Positions 59,366 through 64,000 of a stretch of 64,000 nt of DNA are shown here, in pieces. Numbering within the stretch: the first letter of the stretch is position 1; each line of letters starts with the position of its first letter. The DNA comes from a virus. The stretch covers positions 1 through 64,000 of IMG/VR virus record IMGVR_UViG_3300040801_003690. One strand, written 5' to 3'. The notes beneath the pieces are model-generated. The model made no database searches. It saw only the letters and a list, made by a program, of their open reading frames with translations, and was not told the origin of the DNA. The position numbers and the translations under genes were made by a program.

Positions 59366-60490
59366 TCAAACACTGGGCGGAGGTATGAATGATGGTAATG
59401 AAACGTTAGGAAGGTCAAATGTTTCCAATACATCTGTAGGAGCAAAATTCTCCGGCAACTGGGTATTTGAATTGAGCTTGGTTACGGTGTTGTTAGCGAA
59501 GTCTTTGACGAAGTCTACGCCCGGAGTCAAAATATTGTCATTTAGATAAGTAAATGCGCTTTGCGTAACGGTAACTACGGCACCTACTGCCGCAACAACC
59601 GCAAGTTTAACGTTTTGAGTGATAGTAGAAACCACATTACCTAATTCATCTATAAAGTCAAAGTCAGTCCCAACCTCTAGTGGAACACCATCCTTTACTA
59701 TTTCTATGGCACTGGCAATAACCGAATCTGCATCAGCCCCCGCTTCTATTGCGGCGTTGGCCAACTCAGCAATTTCATCTACTTCCATGGGTAACTCCAG
59801 CTCTTCTGTGGCCTCCTCGATGACCGTGGTGACTGATTTTGGCAAAACCTCTAACTCTGTCAACGGAGTGTCGCCAGCAAAACCGGTTATAGATTCAATA
59901 GGTGTTCCCACCGGAGGTGTAAGCTTTAGCGTTTGTCCAGAACCATGTATTTGTGGATTTGTCGGATACTTGGTATCCTGATATTCGCTTCCCTGATCGG
60001 TTGTGTAACTTCCAAAAACACTACCCCGTAAATCACCTTCTGTTACACTAACCTCACCTTGAATAATCACGTCCCCGAAAACCCATCCTTCCGTTTCCAT
60101 CGTGCTGTAAATATCGGCGAGACTCGATACAGTGGGGGAGCCAAAGACTTTGGCTTTATTAAATATAGATACAGTATCAGATCCATTGCCAATTGTTCCT
60201 GCGCCAAAAACAACGGCATTCCCATATATATTGCAATTACCCTCAATCACAACGTCTCCGAACACCTTGGCATTTCCAGATACTGAGGAACCGGCTTTCA
60301 TGACCACCGTGTCAGCCACGAACGCCGTATTAGCGACCCACCCACCAGACTCTCCTCCGCCGCTGTTGGGGTGAAGGTGGCCCAATGCGTTGCCTTCAGG
60401 AAAAGCAACTTCTATCGAATCGAACCAATTATGACGAGCGTCATTTTTGTTCAGTCCATATGTATAATTACCAAGAAAAGCTGGATGCAT
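59366..60490 (-). CDS. tail-associated protein with left-handed beta-helix repeats, 374 aa
   Basis: Residues about 50-150 carry repeats of the form (A/V)-x-V-x-x-x-A-x-V-x-G-(D/N)-A-x-V-(F/Y) typical of polymer-forming or left-handed beta-helix proteins. The C-terminal part is Ala/Val/Glu-rich and ends in Pro-rich strands (LPSFIPPPSV). The N-terminus HPAFLGNYTYGLNKNDARHNWF may attach to the baseplate. A GATAAATA box ends 5 bases before the ATG, with no Shine-Dalgarno. Likely a tail fibre or spike. Confidence 0.72.
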   Translation of the reverse strand: MHPAFLGNYTYGLNKNDARHNWFDSIEVAFPEGNALGHLHPNSGGGESGGWVANTAFVADTVVMKAGSSVSGNAKVFGDVVIEGNCNIYGNAVVFGAGTIGNGSDTVSIFNKAKVFGSPTVSSLADIYSTMETEGWVFGDVIIQGEVSVTEGDLRGSVFGSYTTDQGSEYQDTKYPTNPQIHGSGQTLKLTPPVGTPIESITGFAGDTPLTELEVLPKSVTTVIEEATEELELPMEVDEIAELANAAIEAGADADSVIASAIEIVKDGVPLEVGTDFDFIDELGNVVSTITQNVKLAVVAAVGAVVTVTQSAFTYLNDNILTPGVDFVKDFANNTVTKLNSNTQLPENFAPTDVLETFDLPNVSLPSFIPPPSV

Positions 60491-60495
60491 ATTAA

Positions 60496-60503
60496 TATTT
60501 ATC
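60496..60503 (-). promoter_or_regulatory. late box GATAAATA, predicted leaderless transcript
   Basis: Minus-strand GATAAATA, five bases, ATG at 60490. This is the same arrangement as at 31645 and 33006. Confidence 0.55.
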
Positions 60504-60512
60504 TACTTTCTA

Positions 60513-60977
60513 TTAGATATTGATGTCTTCGAGACCAGCCGCTCGTAATTTCACGATATGAGACAACATCCACCCCTTCTGTTCCAATCCTTTATACAAA
60601 CCTAGGTATTTGTTTCTCAGCAAGGCCACTTCGTTAACTAAGTAGGTCAAAGCTACAACATCTTCGTCGCCATCTGTATATTTTTCACAATCTCTAGATG
60701 ATAAAGAACGTGGATAATTTTCAAGATACTTCTTAAATACTGATGATCTTAATTTCCTAAGGCGTATATTCAGATATTCGAGAATACCCTCTATTTCTTG
60801 CAACTGAAGGTAACGGTGCTCGACAATACCGGGCAATTCAGAACCATGTTGTTCTATAGATTTCCCATTTTTCAAAGATAATTCCTTCTTTGCCTCCTGC
60901 AATTCCGATTCAAAATGTTCTACGCAATCGGGAATATTGCCTAAATCAGAAGATACTTTATAATACCATTCACTCAT
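60513..60977 (-). CDS. uvsY: UvsY-type recombination mediator
   Basis: The 154-residue helical protein matches the T4 UvsY pattern (137 aa): an N-terminal helix, YLQLQEIEGILEYLNIRLRKL, the LSSRDCEKYTDGDEDV segment (T4 has a D-R-Y-E-K-S-E/S-A-D-K-D-V counterpart), and a C-terminal KGLEQKGWMLSHIVKLRAAG like T4 SRGFAIKHIQDMRA. UvsY helps UvsX displace gp32 from single-stranded DNA. uvsX and gp32 follow within 3 kb. Confidence is good by pattern and position. Confidence 0.78.
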   Translation of the reverse strand: MSEWYYKVSSDLGNIPDCVEHFESELQEAKKELSLKNGKSIEQHGSELPGIVEHRYLQLQEIEGILEYLNIRLRKLRSSVFKKYLENYPRSLSSRDCEKYTDGDEDVVALTYLVNEVALLRNKYLGLYKGLEQKGWMLSHIVKLRAAGLEDINI

Positions 60978-61293
60978 CTTTGGGCATTACCCTAGAAACA
61001 CCATTTATCATAGCTTTAATGAAATAAACTGCTCTACGATGGAAATTTGGTATTCTAACACGTAATTGCATCGTTTTTCTGGGAACCCCAAGATCGGATT
61101 CTAATTTCTCGTGCATGTTGGTAATATTAGCCGGGTTAATTAGCCATTTTGCTAATTCCTTGCTTGTCAAACACATCTCATGCATATCTTCTAACAATGC
61201 ATGTGTTTGTTTAACGTCTTTATCTTCTATTGCACGATATAGTGCAGTTAATTTTAAATCAACCGCATCATTACCACTCTGAATATCCATCAT
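60970..61293 (-). CDS. hypothetical protein, 107 aa
   Basis: The frame opens at 61320, but the ATG pair at 61293/61290 follows a GAAGAGG Shine-Dalgarno and is preferred. The product (about 107 residues) is helical and basic (GVPRKTMQLRVRIPNFHRRAV). It overlaps uvsY by 8 bases and the upstream gene by 23. Possibly a DNA-binding accessory of the recombination operon; no family recognised. Confidence 0.55.
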   Translation of the reverse strand: MMDIQSGNDAVDLKLTALYRAIEDKDVKQTHALLEDMHEMCLTSKELAKWLINPANITNMHEKLESDLGVPRKTMQLRVRIPNFHRRAVYFIKAMINGVSRVMPKDE

Positions 61294-61498
61294 CCTCTTC
61301 GTCCTCTTCGTTAGTACCAAAATGAGAGAGCATAGCCGCGTCTATGAATTTATCCACGCCCACTGCCATGAGTTCACTGTCTATGTAACCATAATCGTCA
61401 AACACAGACACAAGGACATCAGCAGCATGCAATCTCTCTTTATTGGCAATGAAGGGTTTCAAACTTTCCCATATTTCAATCATTAAATCTGAAGACAT
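61271..61498 (-). CDS. small acidic protein, 75 aa
   Basis: A 75-residue protein: IEIWESLKPFIANKERLHAADVLVSVFDDYGYID, then an Asp/Glu-rich tail ending GYSEW. I recall a related small protein from marine T4-like phages near uvsY. GGAGG lies upstream of the ATG and the only exact TATAAATA late octamer noted in the window is 44 bases upstream. Function unknown. Confidence 0.6.
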   Translation of the reverse strand: MSSDLMIEIWESLKPFIANKERLHAADVLVSVFDDYGYIDSELMAVGVDKFIDAAMLSHFGTNEEDEEDDGYSEW

Positions 61499-61541
61499 TT
61501 TACCTCCAAAAAATTATATGTAATAGCACATGTCATGGGGC

Positions 61542-61549
61542 TATTTATA
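61542..61549 (-). promoter_or_regulatory. exact T4-type late promoter octamer TATAAATA
   Basis: Minus-strand TATAAATA lies 44 bases before the ATG at 61498, upstream of the small acidic gene and uvsY. Confidence 0.6.
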
Positions 61550-61579
61550 TAAAATATTATATAATTTTCTTCAAAAAAA

Positions 61580-62644
61580 TTATTCCTCATCGACTAATTC
61601 TGGGTCTTCGGGGACGAGGAGTGCTTTTTCATCATATTCCATCATGATTTTTGTAAGCATCTCTCCGGTCCAATTTTTTCTGAAATCTATCAATGTCTCC
61701 CCATCCTTAGTGGTATATTCCAGTCTATTGCCTTTTTTCTCAACAATTCCCACCTTTTCAAACATTTCTAGCAATCCAGAATATGGATCCATTCCTGTCT
61801 CATACGGAATTTTAACCTGTACGCTCTCAAATGGCTTACTATATCTGCTTTTCATAACTTTACATCCAGCCCGAATCCCCGTTACATCGGATATCTTATT
61901 TCCATCAGCATCTTCTTTCAACTTTAGCTTTTTCATAGCAACTACAATTGACGATGCGAAAATAAATCCACTTCCACCAGATATCTTGTCATCTGGATCA
62001 AACATGTCCTGTGACGCATAGGTGTGGTTTGTGCAAACTACCGCAATTGGGTGTGGTGCAATTCGATTAACAACATTTCTAACCAGCGCAGTTAGCATCT
62101 TGGCCTTACGACCCATGTCGCCTTTCATGTCGCCTTTTTTGAATTGGTCTTCGTCGGTGGGCGTTAATAGCATGCCCAACGAATCTACCACAAATAATAC
62201 TTTAGGTCGCTCATCATACTCCAAATCACCATAGTCGCTGTTATATTCTTCAACAAATTCATATATTGTTTTGGCTACGTCGTCAATCATGCTTACACCA
62301 ATTCGAGTCAACCGTTCCGGAGACACATCAACATCCAACGCTTCTAACCACGCCTTATCCAATGCATTTTCCGAGTCTAACAACACAACATATGCTCCCT
62401 CGTCCTGTGCATTTTTAGCTAAATTTCCAGAACACACAAATGATTTACCAGACCCCGATTCCCCAGCAAAAACCGCTACTTTTCCGAATGGCACGCCCTT
62501 AAAAAAATCACCAGATATCCTGTAATTTAAGGTATAATTGCCTGTCGAAATCCAGTATTTTGGGTCATTAAAACCCAACGACACTCCCTTGATATTTTTC
62601 GTAACTCCTTTACGAAATTTATTAAAATCTATTGCTCTTGACAT
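61580..62644 (-). CDS. uvsX: UvsX recombinase (RecA family)
   Basis: The 354-residue protein has the RecA core: VAVFAGESGSGKSF (Walker A), YVVLLDSENALD, VLFVVDSLGMLLTP (Walker B), AVVCTNHTYAS and a GSGFIFASSIVVAMKKL segment. Length fits T4 UvsX (391 aa) roughly. It catalyses strand exchange and recombination-dependent replication together with UvsY and gp32. A GAAGGG Shine-Dalgarno lies upstream of the ATG; the gp32 terminator precedes it. Confidence 0.92.
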   Translation of the reverse strand: MSRAIDFNKFRKGVTKNIKGVSLGFNDPKYWISTGNYTLNYRISGDFFKGVPFGKVAVFAGESGSGKSFVCSGNLAKNAQDEGAYVVLLDSENALDKAWLEALDVDVSPERLTRIGVSMIDDVAKTIYEFVEEYNSDYGDLEYDERPKVLFVVDSLGMLLTPTDEDQFKKGDMKGDMGRKAKMLTALVRNVVNRIAPHPIAVVCTNHTYASQDMFDPDDKISGGSGFIFASSIVVAMKKLKLKEDADGNKISDVTGIRAGCKVMKSRYSKPFESVQVKIPYETGMDPYSGLLEMFEKVGIVEKKGNRLEYTTKDGETLIDFRKNWTGEMLTKIMMEYDEKALLVPEDPELVDEE

Positions 62645-62694
62645 CTATATTTTCCCTTCATTATGATTATATTTTTTGAACTTTATGTGAAAAC

Positions 62695-62723
62695 AAGCAA
62701 GCGGCCAAAAAAGCCGCCTGCTT
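62695..62723 (-). terminator. terminator after gene 32
   Basis: Arms AAGCA-x-GCGGC and GCCGC-x-TGCTT with one mismatch and a 7-base loop. Read on the minus strand it is followed by GTTTTC. The U-run is short, so it may be leaky into uvsX. Confidence 0.65.
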
Positions 62724-62734
62724 TAGTCATTATA

Positions 62735-63706
62735 TTAAGAACCCGTTCTAGCCTTCAATTTAGCCAAAATATCTTGGGAACTCATTGGAGGAGGATTCTC
62801 TGAAGGAACTTCGTCAGATTTTGCTTCCACTGTAGTTTCGGTGGATTCCATCTTTACTGTGGGTGCAGAATCATTGCTTGTTATTTTCGTGGAATCCGAG
62901 TCAGTTGTTGTATTTTCGGCATTATAACCATACGGCTTATAAAACTTAGACCACTTTGCTGGGTCATACATTTGTCCATTGACACTGGCCTCAAACATGG
63001 CCACGATAGCTTCCAGCGCTTCTTCGTCTGGCTTCTGGGGCAGGAAATCGGACAAGTTAAATAATCCATATTCCTCTATAGCCTGTAGCTGTTCCTGCGT
63101 CAGGGCCGATTCACGACGCGCCCACGCAGAGGTAGTATACTCTGCATACTTGCCAGTTTTATTTTTAATAACTCTAAAATCGACCCCATTATCATAATCT
63201 GTGGGGATATCTTCCATTTCAGGGTCTAGCAGTGCTGCTTTAACTAACTTAAAAAGCTGAGGAGCTAACACAAATCTCCGGATTGGATTTTCTGGAGTTT
63301 CTTTCTCACCAAGGCCGTCTTTCTGGACAAACCCTTGAAAAAGATAGCTACGTTTTTTCCAATACCGCCTAGCCATTTCATCTAGTTCTGTACTAAACCA
63401 AGGACGAATTTCCGTTAAAATCGGGCACTGTTCCCCATACATTTCCATACATGGCACCGAAATAGTAACCGGCTTAACTTCGTCTTCCCCCTTGATGCCT
63501 TCAAATGGAAGCTTAATCATTTGTTTCTCGACCCAGAAAAACACATTGTCACTGTCGCCATCGGGAAGAAAACGTAACGTAGATTCTCCGTTATTGTCGG
63601 GCAGATTCCAATGCGGGTAAACGGTGTTGTCAAATTGACCGGCGTTTCCGAGTGCGGTGCGGTCTTGGGCCATAAGTTTCTTGCGAATTTCATCTAATCT
63701 GTTCAT
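62735..63706 (-). CDS. 32: single-stranded DNA-binding protein gp32
   Basis: The 323-residue protein has the gp32 layout: a helical N-terminus for self-assembly, the HWNLPDNNGESTLRFLPDGD core start, PFEGIKGE, a zinc-type region reduced to PCMEMYGEQCPIL, and a Ser/Thr/Glu-rich acidic tail (about residues 260-323) that recruits partner proteins. T4 gp32 is 301 residues. It coats ssDNA for replication, repair and recombination. The leader of nearly 90 bases suits autoregulation as in T4, but I could not show a pseudoknot. Confidence 0.9.
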   Translation of the reverse strand: MNRLDEIRKKLMAQDRTALGNAGQFDNTVYPHWNLPDNNGESTLRFLPDGDSDNVFFWVEKQMIKLPFEGIKGEDEVKPVTISVPCMEMYGEQCPILTEIRPWFSTELDEMARRYWKKRSYLFQGFVQKDGLGEKETPENPIRRFVLAPQLFKLVKAALLDPEMEDIPTDYDNGVDFRVIKNKTGKYAEYTTSAWARRESALTQEQLQAIEEYGLFNLSDFLPQKPDEEALEAIVAMFEASVNGQMYDPAKWSKFYKPYGYNAENTTTDSDSTKITSNDSAPTVKMESTETTVEAKSDEVPSENPPPMSSQDILAKLKARTGS

Positions 63707-63799
63707 TTTTTGTATCCTTATCTGTATTAAAATTATGTACTAATAAACTCAAATATCATACATAAGTACAATATCCAATGTATTTATTAATATGAACAG

Positions 63800-63828
63800 A
63801 TTATACGCTATTTTATGTTATTTGTCAA
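63800..63828 (-). promoter_or_regulatory. sigma70 consensus promoter for gene 32
   Basis: TTGACA (63823-63828), 17-base spacer, TATAAT (63800-63805) on the minus strand. A variant late box AATAAATA lies between it and the gene, near 63778-63785, so gene 32 may be expressed both early and late. Confidence 0.78.
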
Positions 63829-63832
63829 GTAC

Positions 63833-64000
63833 TTATGACTCTTCATTTAATTGAAACGCTTCTTCTTGGGCTTTATTGAAAATTTCTCGAACTACTTTTA
63901 TTTCAAATTCATCCAACGACTGCTGCGATGCTATCTTTTCGCTTATTCTTCCCAAAAAGGCAGACAACGATTCGCTTTTCAGTGCATCGGCGGTTTCCCG
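63833..64000 (-). CDS. C-terminal end of a hypothetical protein (partial)
   Basis: A minus-strand frame enters from the right edge and stops with TAA at 63833-63835, leaving 55 visible residues. The segment is helical and acidic (FLGRISEKIASQQSLDEFEIKVVREIF). T4 places gene 59 (helicase loader) upstream of gene 32, but the visible part is not enough to test that. Expression is upstream of the gp32 promoter. Confidence 0.55.
   Translation of the reverse strand, partial: RETADALKSESLSAFLGRISEKIASQQSLDEFEIKVVREIFNKAQEEAFQLNEES

Noticed and set aside
1-64000. tRNA genes, CRISPR arrays, insertion sequences, integrase or attachment sites
   Set aside because: I looked for T-loop GTTCRANTC motifs, regular spaced repeats, transposase motifs and tyrosine or serine recombinase signatures and saw none; a tRNAscan run could still find a divergent tRNA.
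63833-64000. gp59 helicase loader as the partial gene at the right edge
   Set aside because: Only 55 C-terminal residues are visible and they carry no diagnostic motif.

Overview
The window is a gene-dense piece of a T4-like (myovirus-type) tailed phage genome. The evidence is the T4 core replication and recombination set (gp44 clamp loader, gp41 helicase, gp61 primase, UvsX, UvsY, UvsW, gp32), many T4-late-promoter-like boxes, a lipoprotein spanin pair that implies a Gram-negative host, and auxiliary genes typical of aquatic phages (PhoH, thymidylate synthase, B12-dependent ribonucleotide reductase, bS21, Hsp20). Nearly all genes lie on the minus strand, often with 1-20 base overlaps. I cannot name the host.

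Layout. 1-8.5 kb: tail/fibre-type structural proteins. 8.5-14 kb: ClpA, DnaJ, an o-spanin/i-spanin lysis pair, translation factor IF-1 and two conserved unknowns. 14-22 kb: PhoH (+), a HAD phosphatase, gp44, GroES, a DnaE-like fragment, a run of small unknowns, GMP reductase. 22-31 kb: ClpP, DnaK, an exonuclease, ClpS, Hsp20, bS21, ClpX. 31-41 kb: a membrane coiled-coil protein, thymidylate synthase, a 26-residue-repeat protein, a metallophosphoesterase, NrdJ, structural genes and a PD-(D/E)XK nuclease. 41-51 kb: probable head/scaffold and virion genes and a nucleotidyltransferase-like gene reached by an apparent -1 frame change at an A10 run. 51-64 kb: replication and recombination genes, including the second DnaE-like fragment.

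How the genes work together. The window encodes an almost complete proteostasis set: ClpA and ClpX unfoldases (both with an IGF loop for ClpP docking), ClpP with its catalytic triad, the N-degron adaptor ClpS, DnaK, a class-B DnaJ, GroES and an IbpA-like small heat-shock protein. It also encodes two translation components, IF-1 and bS21. dnaK and hsp20 share a late promoter followed by a two-hairpin leader. Its second hairpin pairs the Shine-Dalgarno with a UUGCU-type strand, as in ROSE RNA thermometers. Eight other genes lack a Shine-Dalgarno and have their promoter -10 element only 5-9 bases before the start codon, which predicts leaderless mRNAs.

The most unusual protein-level signal is a split, miniature relative of the bacterial DNA polymerase III alpha subunit (DnaE). 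One 158-residue protein carries the GRGS palm segment. A second, 192-residue protein encoded 37 kb away begins at the DxD catalytic motif and keeps the third catalytic aspartate and the finger motif. All family calls are made by eye from motifs; no database search was run.
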